Source of the DNA: Anaerolineae bacterium
Lineage (GTDB): Bacteria; Chloroflexota; Anaerolineae; Promineifilales; Promineifilaceae
Length of the DNA: 54,007 nucleotides
Reading direction: 5' to 3'
NCBI GenBank assembly: GCA_023384415.1
Contig: JAHDWJ010000034.1
Coordinates: forward strand, 1-54,007
The translations under genes were made by a program, and so were the position numbers. The notes below the pieces were generated by a model that did not search any database, had not been told where the DNA came from, and worked only from the letters and a program-made list of their open reading frames with translations. Positions 1 to 7,839 of this stretch are shown here, piece by piece. Numbering within the stretch: the stretch's first letter is position 1; the number at the start of each line of letters is the position of its first letter.

Positions 1-410
1 GCGCGGCCGCGTACTCTCCCTGGTTTTGCAGTAACAAGGCCAGGTTGTTCAGGCTTTGGGCGACGTCGGGGTGGGCTGGCCCCAGGGCTTGTTCTCGGAT
101 AGATAGTGCCCGTTCGTACAGAGGGCGGGCGGCCGCGTACTCCCCCTGGTTGTACAGTAACGCGGCCAGGTTGTTCAGGCTTTGGGCGACGTCGGGGTGG
201 GCTGGCCCCAGGGCTTGTTCCCGGATGGATAGAGCTTGTTCGTACAGGGGGCGTGCGGCCGCGTACTCGCCCTGGTTGCACAGTAACAGGGCCAGGTTGT
301 TCAGGCTGAGGGCGACGTCAGGATGGTTTGGCCCCAGGGCTTGTTCCCGAATAGACAGGGACCGTTCGTATAGGGGGCGCGCGGCCGCGTACTCTCCCAA
401 ATCCTGGAGA
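1..410 (-). repeat. 126-bp tandem repeats encoding TPRs
   Basis: Four near-identical 126-bp units (42 codons) of the STAND gene. The same GCGGCCGC octamer recurs at 3, 129, 255 and 381, giving an exact 126-bp period. High nucleotide identity between units suggests recent duplication or ongoing homogenisation. More units may follow beyond the window edge. Confidence 0.9.
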
Positions 411-1873
411 TGAAACCCCAGGTTATTGGCCAGGGCTGCTGCCAGGGAATCTTCCCGCGGCAATGCCTGCTCAGTCACATACCACAACTGCCCCTGCCAG
501 GGCAGCAGGGCGCGGGGATAGCCAGCCATGTTCAGCCGGTACGCTTCATTAATGACTGCTTTTTCTACCTGGGCCTGGGCGTCCTCAGCCAGCTTCTCCG
601 CCTGGACAAAAGCCGCCACCAGCCGGTGGATGACTGGCCAATCCGTTTCGGTATCAACGGTCAGCAGCCCCAGCCCTCCCAGCCGGGCCATTCCTTGCTC
701 ACCCCGCAGTTGGTCAGCCCGGTGGTCACTGGAGATGCCCGCAGCCATCAGGAGCAGGGAGCGGGGGATGGGAACGCCGGGGGCGAAATGGGCGGCACAG
801 GCCAGCAGGGCCCGGGCTACCTGGTCTATCCCGTCATCCGGGTTCAGACGCTCCAGGCTCAAGGCAAAGGTGCGCCCCACATGCCGCTCATGGGCTGTCG
901 GGGAGTGGCTCACCCCTTCCCCCTGTAAGGATGGGTGAGCCAGCCGCTCCTGTTGTAGTTCGGCCAGGTAGGTGGCGGGCCGGGCAAACGGAGCGTGGCG
1001 GTAACTGTGCAGGTAGCTCCCTGCCAGGTGCAGGGCCAGGGGCAAATGGCCTAACTCCCCGGCAATGGCCTCAGCCTCGCCATCGTTCAGGTGGGGGGCC
1101 AGCTTTTGTAACAGGGCGCGGCTCTGCGGCGGAGTCAGGGTGTCCAGGGGCAAGAGGGCCACCCCCAGGCTCACGTCCCAGGCGGCCCGACGGCTGGTGA
1201 CCAGCACCCGGCAGCCCCCCGTTTTGGGGCGCCATTGGGCCAGCAGCCCCTCCTCTTCACAATTGTCAAACAGAAGCAGACGGGGGATACGCTCCTGCCA
1301 GCTTCGCTGCACCCGGCGCACCTGCTCCTCCAGGGTCAGCCTGTCGTACCCTTCCCCCAACTGCATGGCATAACCACATTGGGCCAGTTCCGCCGGCACA
1401 TTGGCCTCGTCGCTCATATTGACCCAAAACACCCCCCCGGCAAACAAGTGGCCGTAATGGTGGGCAAAGGCGATGGCTAACTGGCTTTTGCCTACCCCGC
1501 CCAGCCCGGTAATGGCCGCCATCTGCCCAATGGCTGCGGTATCTCCCGTTTGTAACCGGTAAGCCACCTGCCGCATCTCCTGCTCCCGCCCCACAAAATG
1601 GGGATTTAGGGTAAAGGGCATCCGGGAGCCGGGGGGCAGGCTGGCGGCAGGGGGGATTTGCTCCAGGGGAAGTTCCAGGGGGGAGAAGCCCGGTTTTTCC
1701 GTAGGGGGTAGGTTGGTTATGTTGACCACGCCCCCTGGTTGGACAACCAGGCTGTGGCTGATCTGATCGCGGCCGGCGACGTTTTCCAGGTGGGTGGTGA
1801 CATTGCCCTGGGCCGTCTGGTCGCCTACGGTGATCCCGCCGGAGCGGGGGGATGGGTCGTCGGATTGAGTCAT
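1..1873 (-). CDS. STAND ATPase: NB-ARC domain followed by TPR repeats (3' end outside window)
   Basis: Read on the minus strand from ATG at 1873, the frame is open for at least 624 codons and runs off the left edge. Residues 1-90 are polar and glycine-rich, without a recognisable domain. Walker A GLGGVGKS lies at about residues 123-130. It is followed by a Walker B-like LLLFDN, an LVTSRR sensor, the LPLAL motif of NB-ARC proteins and a VIHRLVA segment resembling the MHD-type motif. The C-terminal part is 42-residue kinesin-light-chain-type TPRs (NNLALLL...GEYAAARPLYERALSIREQALG). Such proteins are signal-transducing STAND NTPases: ligand sensing by TPRs, nucleotide-driven oligomerisation. Some related proteins act in anti-phage defence, but no effector domain is visible in this fragment, so the role is open. 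Confidence 0.85.
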   Translation of the reverse strand, partial: MTQSDDPSPRSGGITVGDQTAQGNVTTHLENVAGRDQISHSLVVQPGGVVNITNLPPTEKPGFSPLELPLEQIPPAASLPPGSRMPFTLNPHFVGREQEMRQVAYRLQTGDTAAIGQMAAITGLGGVGKSQLAIAFAHHYGHLFAGGVFWVNMSDEANVPAELAQCGYAMQLGEGYDRLTLEEQVRRVQRSWQERIPRLLLFDNCEEEGLLAQWRPKTGGCRVLVTSRRAAWDVSLGVALLPLDTLTPPQSRALLQKLAPHLNDGEAEAIAGELGHLPLALHLAGSYLHSYRHAPFARPATYLAELQQERLAHPSLQGEGVSHSPTAHERHVGRTFALSLERLNPDDGIDQVARALLACAAHFAPGVPIPRSLLLMAAGISSDHRADQLRGEQGMARLGGLGLLTVDTETDWPVIHRLVAAFVQAEKLAEDAQAQVEKAVINEAYRLNMAGYPRALLPWQGQLWYVTEQALPREDSLAAALANNLGFHLQDLGEYAAARPLYERSLSIREQALGPNHPDVALSLNNLALLLCNQGEYAAARPLYEQALSIREQALGPAHPDVAQSLNNLAALLYNQGEYAAARPLYERALSIREQALGPAHPDVAQSLNNLALLLQNQGEYAAA

Positions 1874-1924
1874 AGGGTTGTTTTAAGGGGGTAGCCACGG
1901 ATGACTCTACTGAAAAAAAGGTCG

Positions 1925-1971
1925 CGCAGAGACGCGAAGGCGCAAAGTTACCAAAGAAAAATTCGTGCTAA
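1925..1971 (+). repeat. 47-bp dispersed repeat, copy 1
   Basis: It begins CGCAGAGACGC and ends ATTCGTGCTAA. The reverse complement of 24343-24389 has the same length and matches at 42 of 47 positions by eye. Both copies are intergenic. The function is unknown. Confidence 0.75.
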
Positions 1972-2046
1972 TTTGTGTAAACCTGTCCTAAGCCGGGCCG
2001 AAGGATTCGTGGCTTTTTCAGGCAGCTTATCTCTATTCTACGAAAA

Positions 2047-2130
2047 TTGGAGACTAGAGACTGGGGACTGGTTAATCTCGAGTCTCCAGTCTCACTGAAA
2101 ATGTCAGTTTATGACCGTTGGCAGTATAAC
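2047..2130 (+). repeat. 85-bp intergenic repeat, copy 1
   Basis: Three GGAGACT-like heptamers are followed by a 61-bp conserved tail ending GCAGTATAAC. The tail matches 5998-6058 with three mismatches. The copies differ in heptamer number (three here, four there). GAGACTGG and CCAGTCTC inside the element can pair as a hairpin. Confidence 0.8.
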
Positions 2131-2149
2131 TGCTAATTGCCCCCTCTCC

Positions 2150-3661
2150 CTAAACCGTATCCCGCATGAGCGGCGCGTGGGCCGGGCAAATCTCGCTGCC
2201 CCCTATGTCGGCCGTGTGTTTATTACAAAAGGTTGAGGCAAATTTGATAAACTGGTATACATCAGCAAAGTTAGAAGCCAACCCCGTCGAAACCCGTATC
2301 GCCCCAATCTTTTTGCCGCTTTTTTCCTGTACCCACTGCTGAAAGTCAGGATAACTCATACCGTGTTTCTCCTGGTAATATTGTTTAATCTCCTCATTGG
2401 TGAGGTGGTGGGCGGTCTCACCCGCGCCGGGGTTGCAAAAACAGCCGGTGCGTAAGGAGATGTTGGCCTGGCTGGCCAGGGCTTCTACCTGCTGCTCATC
2501 ATAAGGGCAATCATCCGGGTCGAGCAGGCAGAGGGAGATGGTACCCCCGCGGGATTCGGTGTCGGTGGGGCCATAAATTTGGACCAATGGCCGCCCATTG
2601 TCATGGTGTAACTGCGTCAGTTGGGTCAATAACCAACCAGTCAGGCAGTTGACCCGCTCGTGAATCATCTCCAGGCCAATGGCTTCAATGTGGCGCAGCC
2701 CTATTTCTACAGCGGGCAAGCTCAAATAGTTGACTGTGCCATCCTCAAAACCAGCTTCTGCGGCCGCTAACTGATAGGCCGGCCAATGAACCGAAACCAT
2801 AGAGACGGTGCCCCCGGCAAACCAGGGACGGTGTAATTTGGCCAGAGCCTCTTTGCGGGCCAGCAGGCAGCCCACGCCGGTGGGGTAGCCGAATATTTTG
2901 TAGAAAGAGAGGGTGATAAATTCCGGCTTGACCTGGCTTAAATCCAGCCGGTTGGTGGGCACGAACGCGGCCGCGTCCAGCAGCACATCCCACCCTCGCT
3001 CCTGGGCATAGGCTACCCACTGTAACCCATGCTGCACCCCAGAATAGTTGGATTGCCCCGGATAAGCAAAGAGACGCGGCCGGCCATTGGCTGGCTGGTT
3101 CAAGGTGCGTTCCAGGGCTGCCTGATCCAACCGCAGCTCCGGCAAACAGACGGGCACATAAGCGACTTCGGCCCCTTTGGCCTGGGCAAACTGCCGGATA
3201 CCATTGACCGAGTTATGGTTATCAAACACCAGGGCATAGGTACCGCCGGGGGCAAACGGGTACGATTCCCCTATCAGTTTGAGGGACCCACTGGCATTGG
3301 CCGTAAAAATCGCCACATACTCTTCCGGGTCAGCCCGAAAATAGGACAAAACATAAGCACGGGCAGCTTCTACCTTATGGGTCATCGCCAGGGAAGTGGG
3401 ATTATGGGAATGGGGATTGCCCCATACCTGCCCGGTAAGCATGGCAACATGCTGCTGTACCTGGCTTTCCCCGTAGAGGCCACCCCCGGTGTAATCCAGA
3501 TAAATCTGCCCGGTACGATCTAGCCGGGCGTACTCCGTTCCTCGCAGATGGTCTAACCGTTCCGTTTGGGCAAAGGGAGGAAAAGCCTGCAAAAATTGGG
3601 CATACGCCGTATCATAATCGGGTAACTCATTTGGAATTGAGGGGGAAATAGCGGGGATCAT
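2150..3661 (-). CDS. Class V aminotransferase, molybdenum-cofactor-sulfurase-like
   Basis: A 503-residue PLP-dependent enzyme of the cysteine-desulfurase/MOCOS N-terminal family. The PLP lysine sits in LSFYKIFGYPTGVG. An RTGCFCNPGAGE segment near residue 400 matches the conserved C-terminal Cys motif of Mo-cofactor sulfurases, and the N-terminal LDYTGGGLYGESQV is also typical. The predicted activity is desulfuration of L-cysteine, with sulfur passed on to a cofactor or acceptor protein. The MOSC C-terminal domain of eukaryotic MOCOS is absent, so the acceptor is unknown. It is monocistronic here, with a palindrome-rich region upstream. The start at 3661 fits the family length. Confidence 0.85.
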   Translation of the reverse strand: MIPAISPSIPNELPDYDTAYAQFLQAFPPFAQTERLDHLRGTEYARLDRTGQIYLDYTGGGLYGESQVQQHVAMLTGQVWGNPHSHNPTSLAMTHKVEAARAYVLSYFRADPEEYVAIFTANASGSLKLIGESYPFAPGGTYALVFDNHNSVNGIRQFAQAKGAEVAYVPVCLPELRLDQAALERTLNQPANGRPRLFAYPGQSNYSGVQHGLQWVAYAQERGWDVLLDAAAFVPTNRLDLSQVKPEFITLSFYKIFGYPTGVGCLLARKEALAKLHRPWFAGGTVSMVSVHWPAYQLAAAEAGFEDGTVNYLSLPAVEIGLRHIEAIGLEMIHERVNCLTGWLLTQLTQLHHDNGRPLVQIYGPTDTESRGGTISLCLLDPDDCPYDEQQVEALASQANISLRTGCFCNPGAGETAHHLTNEEIKQYYQEKHGMSYPDFQQWVQEKSGKKIGAIRVSTGLASNFADVYQFIKFASTFCNKHTADIGGSEICPAHAPLMRDTV

Positions 3662-3980
3662 CGCAGCTCCTTCGTAAATCGAACTTCCAGTTCGATACGC
3701 GATTTAGAAAATCGCACTACAAATTTTCGTCCATTAAATAGTGTGCCGCGGCACGTGTTGTCTCCTATTTCATTATCAGGTCAGATTGCCTGGCGGTCAA
3801 CCCAACAGAAGTAGTGGAATTTCTCTACAAACATTCCATATTTGGGATGAGAGCCATATTTGTTCCTGAGAAATCGTCCCAAAATAAGGTTTAGCCAGAT
3901 TTGACAGGTTTTCGGAAACCGGTCAAATCTCAATCGGTAAGTTATTTTTAGCGGCTCACTTAGAACAGGGGAGAGAATGT
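3662..3980. other. Palindrome-rich intergenic region
   Basis: No gene. It contains TCGAACTTCCAGTTCGA followed by GCGATTTAGAAAATCGC, then GTGCCGCGGCAC, and near the right end a strong hairpin (3897-3930). These may be dispersed repeat elements. No promoter could be assigned with confidence. Confidence 0.6.
3897..3930. repeat. Hairpin with GGTTT/AAACC inner stem and TCGG loop
   Basis: AGATTTGAC (3897-3905) pairs with GTCAAATCT (3922-3930). After one mismatch, GGTTT pairs with AAACC around a TCGG loop. There is no T-run, so it is not a standard terminator. It resembles the AACCTTCGGAAGGTT hairpins at 8579 and 36844. Confidence 0.7.
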
Positions 3981-4733
3981 ATGGCTTTACGGCTGGATAG
4001 TGCCAACAGTGAAATTGAGACGTTGTTTCAGTTAGCCGGGGATTTGCAGGGCAAGTCGGTGCTGGAAGTGGGGTGTGGCGATGGTCGTCTCACCTGGGGG
4101 TATGGGCATCGGCCAGCCCTGGTTTATGCGGTGGACCCCAATGAGGTGAAGATCGCGGCCGCGAAGCGCACCCTGCCCCCCCAATGGTATGGCCGGGTTC
4201 AGTTTGCCGCTCAAAGTTTAGAGCAATATTACGCGGCCGCGATCCAGACACCCACCCGGTACGATATAGCCATCTTCTCCTGGTCTCTCTGATGTATTCC
4301 GGCAGAGGGTATGGTTCATGCCCTGAAACAGATACGTGACCTGCTCAAGCCGGGCGGTTTGCTCATTGACATTCACCCTTCCGGGGAGCCACCCCCCATC
4401 CATGTTCATCTGGATGGGCAGGCCATCTGCGTCGGTTGGGTCAAAGAAGAGAACGAGTTTATCAGCTATTTCCAGACCGATGACGCCCTGGCGCAAGCGT
4501 GTCAAAACGGCTGGTTCACCCGACAATCTCATACCCGTTTCGCCTTCACTACTGCCGCGGATACCATCCAGGAGCTGTATGAATATTTGAGCCAGAATTG
4601 GGAAGATATGATCATTGAGCCGCAAATTATTAGCCGGGCTGAAGATTTGCTCCGCTCCTCACAGCCTGAAAAAGAGGTGCAGGTGCGGGAGTGGATTAAG
4701 ATGACATGTTTGCAGAAACCCGCCAAAGAATAA
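3981..4733 (+). CDS. Class I SAM-dependent methyltransferase interrupted by in-frame UGA
   Basis: Two halves lie in one frame, separated only by TGA at 4290-4292. The first half carries motif I VLEVGCGDGRL (residues about 29-39). The second carries LKPGGLLIDIHP, the usual strand-5 region of Rossmann methyltransferases. The junction reads IFSWSL-UGA-CIPAEGM, so homology appears continuous through the stop and no bases seem lost. Either the gene is a pseudogene with one nonsense change, or UGA is read as selenocysteine. A hairpin with loop GGTTC begins a short distance 3' of the UGA, as expected of a bacterial SECIS. If translation terminates, the two pieces (103 and about 140 residues) would be inactive. 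The end overlaps the next gene by 28 bp. Confidence 0.7.
4306..4324 (+). promoter_or_regulatory. Candidate bacterial SECIS-like hairpin
   Basis: AGGGTAT (4306-4312) pairs with ATGCCCT (4318-4324), including one G-U pair, around a GGTTC loop. The loop starts 20 nt after the UGA at 4290-4292. E. coli fdhF has its GGU-containing apical loop about 18 nt after UGA. The typical bulged U is not evident. This is a candidate only. Confidence 0.35.
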
Positions 4734-5644
4734 ACCATACCCTCACTCGCCTCATTGCGGCCTGGGAGCGGTGGCACACACCGGATTGGCCGCTGCCCTG
4801 GCCTATTGTTTTGGGGCTGGCCCTGTTAGCTTTTTATCTGGTCAGCCAGGTAGATATCCGCGAAGATTGGCATTTCACTTTTTATCCCGCCGGGCAAAAT
4901 TGGCTTGATCCTTACGAAAACAGCTTTCATCTGGTTTACCCTCCCTGGCTGGCCCTGATTTTAGCCCTATTTACCCTGCTGCCGGAAGATTTAGCCAGAG
5001 GGGGATTTGCCGCTTTTTCGGTAATCCTGACAGCTTATACCATTCGGCAGTTGGGGGGTGGTTTTATTACCCTGGTGCTGGTTTTGCTGACACCGTTTTA
5101 TGTGACGATAATGGTTCGTGGTATGGTGGATGCATTGGCATTGTTCGGGTTGGGGGTGGCTATGGCTGGGGGACCTTCACCGTTTGGGCAGGCAGCTGCG
5201 TTGCTGCTGCTGCTGCTCAAACCTCAGATGATGCTGGGCGCGGCCGCGTTCCTTTGCTTGTTTACCCTCAAAACAGCATATCAGGAGAACCGTTACACCC
5301 CTGTTATCCAACTTGGGTTAGGGAGTGGGGGGTGGCTGCTCCTCTCCTTTCTAATCTATGGTTGGTGGCCGCAGGAAGTGTGGATTCGCCTACCTGATCT
5401 CTATCAGGTAGATAATATTAGTCCCTGGCCCTGGGGTATTCCCATTGGCCTGTTATTGTTGGGGGTAGCCTACCATCGGCACAGCCTACCCTGGGCTACT
5501 TTGGCAACGGGATTCTTTATGCCTTATTTGAATTGGTACAGTCTGGGGGGGTATCTGGTTATTCTCTTTGCCCGTTCACCACGCTGGGTCGCGGCCGCGG
5601 TGCTGGTTCTTTCCTGGATCTGGTTCATTCAATACACAGCTTGA
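4706..5644 (+). CDS. Polytopic membrane protein, GT-C/GT87-like
   Basis: A 312-residue hydrophobic protein with roughly eight to nine membrane segments, starting near residue 33 (WPIVLGLALLAFYLV). The lumenal-type loop PYENSFHLVYPPW and the LLLKPQ motif between helices resemble the GT87/DUF2029 polyprenol-phosphate-sugar mannosyltransferase group. If so, it would transfer a sugar from a lipid carrier on the outer face of the membrane. The start overlaps the upstream methyltransferase by 28 bp, indicating co-transcription. The assignment to a glycosyltransferase family is tentative; membrane location is firm. Confidence 0.65.
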   Translation: MFAETRQRINHTLTRLIAAWERWHTPDWPLPWPIVLGLALLAFYLVSQVDIREDWHFTFYPAGQNWLDPYENSFHLVYPPWLALILALFTLLPEDLARGGFAAFSVILTAYTIRQLGGGFITLVLVLLTPFYVTIMVRGMVDALALFGLGVAMAGGPSPFGQAAALLLLLLKPQMMLGAAAFLCLFTLKTAYQENRYTPVIQLGLGSGGWLLLSFLIYGWWPQEVWIRLPDLYQVDNISPWPWGIPIGLLLLGVAYHRHSLPWATLATGFFMPYLNWYSLGGYLVILFARSPRWVAAAVLVLSWIWFIQYTA

Positions 5645-5659
5645 AGTATCTTTTCAGAA

Positions 5660-5720
5660 AATAGTGATGGGCAATGCAGCCCAACTTTCTTACTTGTGTT
5701 GGGAAGGAATACAACTTGAG
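5660..5720. repeat. Dispersed element containing CAACTTTCTTACTTGTG, copy 1
   Basis: It shares the 17-mer CAACTTTCTTACTTGTG (5682-5698) and looser flanking similarity with 52196-52257. On the minus strand both copies encode similar peptides (TQVRKLGCIAHHYF and AQVRKLCDTAYHHF), as expected of one repeat family rather than a gene. Confidence 0.6.
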
Positions 5721-5754
5721 GCGCAAATCGTTCAGTGTGAACAGGTACATAAAC

Positions 5755-5782
5755 AAAAAACCCTGCACATGCAGGGTTTTTT
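5755..5782. terminator. Bidirectional rho-independent terminator
   Basis: An A6 run, stem CCCTGC (5761-5766), loop ACAT, stem GCAGGG (5771-5776) and a T6 run. It is symmetric, so it can terminate in both directions. It follows the membrane-protein gene ending at 5644. Confidence 0.85.
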
Positions 5783-5967
5783 GTGGGAAGAGGAGAAAAA
5801 AGGAGGACAATTTTGATATAAATTAAATGATGCTGGTCATTATAGCAGATAGAAGTTAGACAACTACGATTGTATAATACTAGTGCCTTGTAAATCAGTT
5901 AACACCCCACTCAGATGGTAATCACAGACATATATATACCCATCGTGGTCATAAAGTGACATTCTAG

Positions 5968-6058
5968 TTGGAGACTGGAGACTGGAGACTGGAGACTGGT
6001 TAATATCGAGTCGCCAGTCTCACTGAAAATATCAGTTTATGACCGTTGGCAGTATAAC
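5968..6058 (+). repeat. 85-bp intergenic repeat, copy 2
   Basis: Four tandem GGAGACT heptamers (5970-5997) are followed by the conserved tail matching 2070-2130. It ends 65 bp before the DUF1385 start and would encode part of an implausible N-terminal extension of that gene. Confidence 0.85.
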
Positions 6059-6122
6059 ACCGATAATGATAGCAACAACGATTACCTTGACGCCCTCCAG
6101 AGCCATCAGTACAATCCGCCTT

Positions 6123-7094
6123 ATGTCCAATCAAACACCACCTCAATTCAACTACGGGGGACAGGCAGTCATCGAAGGGGTGATGATGCGTGGCTCCAAA
6201 TCATTTGCTGTGGCCGTGCGTGATCCCAACGGAGAAATTGTCACCCACAGTGAACCACTAAATAGTGACTTTTATGGCGGCTGGGTCATGCGCGTCCCTT
6301 TTTTGCGTGGCTTAACCCTTCTGTGGGATGCTCTGGGATTAGGCACAAAAAGCCTCATGTTTTCAGCCCAGGTCGCCATTCCCGAAGAAGAAAAGGAAGA
6401 AGCTGGAGCTATTTTTTCTGGCCCAGCCCAAACCGGCCTGGTTTTGCTTTCGCTAAGTATGGCCATTGGTCTCTTTTTTGTTTTGCCCGCTTTTCTGAGT
6501 AAACAAATCCCAGCCTGGCTGGGCTGGGATTTAGCTCCTGTGGTCATCAATCTGTTGGAAGGAGCAATCCGGCTAAGTCTGCTGATCGGTTACATTTGGG
6601 CTATTGGCTTGATGCCGGATGTGAAACGCCTTTATGGCTACCATGGGGCTGAACATAAAACGATTAATGCGTATGAAGCAGGAGCTGAATTAACGCCAGC
6701 TTCGGTGGCCCGGTTCCCTATTGAGCATCCTCGCTGCGGCACCGCCTTTCTGTTGACGGTGGTCCTGCTTTCGATTATTTTATTTACCTTACTGCCACCT
6801 GTTTTTACCACCAATATTTTGGTGCGTATTGTTTCTCGGGTGCTGTTTATTCCTGTCATTGCCGGGATAGGGTATGAGTTTATTCGTTTCACGGCCCGAC
6901 ACCAGAAAAACCCGTTGATCCGGCTTATTAGCAAACCAAATCTGGCCTTGCAGCGACTAACAACGCGAGAGCCTGACGAAGGGATGTTGGCCGTGGCGAT
7001 TGTGGCTTTTCAACAAGTATTGGCGACTGAATTTGAGGTGGCTAAGGCGGGAGATTCTTTGCCTTTGCAGGAAGCCCCAAATTATACTAATTAA
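6123..7094 (+). CDS. DUF1385 family membrane protein
   Basis: A 323-residue protein of the DUF1385 (YqhQ-like) family, recognised by YGGQAVIEGVMMRGSKSFAVAVR at the N-terminus, the YHGAEHKTINAYE motif in the middle and HPRCGTAFLL before a membrane segment. Four or so transmembrane helices (residues about 105-210 and 225-260). The family is widespread in bacteria and has no firmly established biochemical role. I chose ATG 6123 over an upstream ATG because the extra 28 codons lie inside the dispersed 85-bp repeat. The gene contains no GCGGCCGC, unlike most neighbours. Confidence 0.9.
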   Translation: MSNQTPPQFNYGGQAVIEGVMMRGSKSFAVAVRDPNGEIVTHSEPLNSDFYGGWVMRVPFLRGLTLLWDALGLGTKSLMFSAQVAIPEEEKEEAGAIFSGPAQTGLVLLSLSMAIGLFFVLPAFLSKQIPAWLGWDLAPVVINLLEGAIRLSLLIGYIWAIGLMPDVKRLYGYHGAEHKTINAYEAGAELTPASVARFPIEHPRCGTAFLLTVVLLSIILFTLLPPVFTTNILVRIVSRVLFIPVIAGIGYEFIRFTARHQKNPLIRLISKPNLALQRLTTREPDEGMLAVAIVAFQQVLATEFEVAKAGDSLPLQEAPNYTN

Positions 7095-7176
7095 GGCAAT
7101 TTTTTGTGGAGACTTGTGGTTTTTGCCATCAACTTAATCCCCAGCACCCAGTTCTCACCATTATCAGGAGCGCGTT

Positions 7177-7839
7177 ATGGGTAAAGCAATAACCAATGTA
7201 GAGAAAGCGGCCGCAATCAATGACAAAGGGTTACTTTTTTACCAGCAGTGGCAATTGGATGAGGCGGTAGAAGCGTTTAAGAACGCGGCCGCGCTCCAGC
7301 CCACTAACCCCGAATATCATCTTAACGTGGCGAGGGCTTTTGCTAGAGGGGGAAAATACCACGAGGCCATCCGGGTTCTGGGAGATTACATCCACGCCGA
7401 AACGGATGAAAAATTAGCTTCACGCTACGAACGACTCTTTTCTACCGCCTTAGATGAGGTAGAAGAGAAACTTATTGCCGGCATGCAAGCTCTTGATCTA
7501 CCTGTGCCTCTGGTGGGGAAAGCAATTCAAATGTGGCTGGAATACCGGATTGCCATTGGCCGGCAGCCCCTTCGTATCCTCAAAGCAGAAATTTGGGCGG
7601 CCGCGTTAGCCTTTGCTGCCTGCAAAGTCAACTTGCTCCACTTAACCCGTCAGCAGGTGGCCGAAGGGTTTGGGGTCAAAGAACGCTCCCTCAAAGAAAA
7701 ATATGATGACCTGGTGCAAATATTAGATTTATTGCCTGGAGATTATCGTTATTTCACCGGTGAGGAAAATCCGTTAGATGAGATGATTCAAGCTGCCGAG
7801 CAGTTAAACCATATCTATCAGGATTTCCGTGATGCTTGA
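7177..7839 (+). CDS. TPR protein with C-terminal cyclin/TFIIB-like helical domain
   Basis: A 220-residue soluble protein. Residues 12-75 form about two TPRs (GLLFYQQWQLDEAVEAFKNA, then PEYHLNVARAFARGGKYHEAI). Residues 110-200 include AAALAFAACKVNLLHLTRQQVAEGFGVKERSLKEKY, reminiscent of the cyclin-box fold of TFIIB, where WAAALAFAAC-like and helix-turn-helix segments alternate. That second assignment is pattern-based and tentative. The stop overlaps the nth start (TGATG), so the two genes are probably translationally coupled. The function is unknown. Confidence 0.6.
   Translation: MGKAITNVEKAAAINDKGLLFYQQWQLDEAVEAFKNAAALQPTNPEYHLNVARAFARGGKYHEAIRVLGDYIHAETDEKLASRYERLFSTALDEVEEKLIAGMQALDLPVPLVGKAIQMWLEYRIAIGRQPLRILKAEIWAAALAFAACKVNLLHLTRQQVAEGFGVKERSLKEKYDDLVQILDLLPGDYRYFTGEENPLDEMIQAAEQLNHIYQDFRDA

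Larger units (their letters stand above)
1874..2149. other. Intergenic region with two dispersed repeats
   Basis: No credible gene. The stretch holds one copy of a 47-bp dispersed repeat (1925-1971) and one copy of an 85-bp repeat (2047-2130) that recurs near 5968. A short open frame at 1901-2098 is built from these repeats and is not believed. Confidence 0.7.
5645..6122. other. Intergenic region with terminator and repeats
   Basis: No gene. From left to right it holds a copy of the AACTTTCTTACTTGTG element (5660-5720), a strong bidirectional terminator (5755-5782) and a copy of the 85-bp repeat (5968-6058) with four GGAGACT heptamers. Confidence 0.75.

Noticed and set aside
1..410. Possible CRISPR-like array
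   Set aside because: The 126-bp units are coding TPRs in tandem, with no spacers.
45..413. Plus-strand open frame with internal repeats
   Set aside because: It is the antisense shadow of the 126-bp TPR repeats of the minus-strand STAND gene.
1266..1898. Minus-strand open frame of 210 codons
   Set aside because: Another minus-strand frame in the same place encodes the NB-ARC motifs; this one has no recognisable domain.
5970..5997. Short direct repeats as a CRISPR or iteron origin
   Set aside because: Units are 7 bp without spacers, and no replication or cas gene is near.
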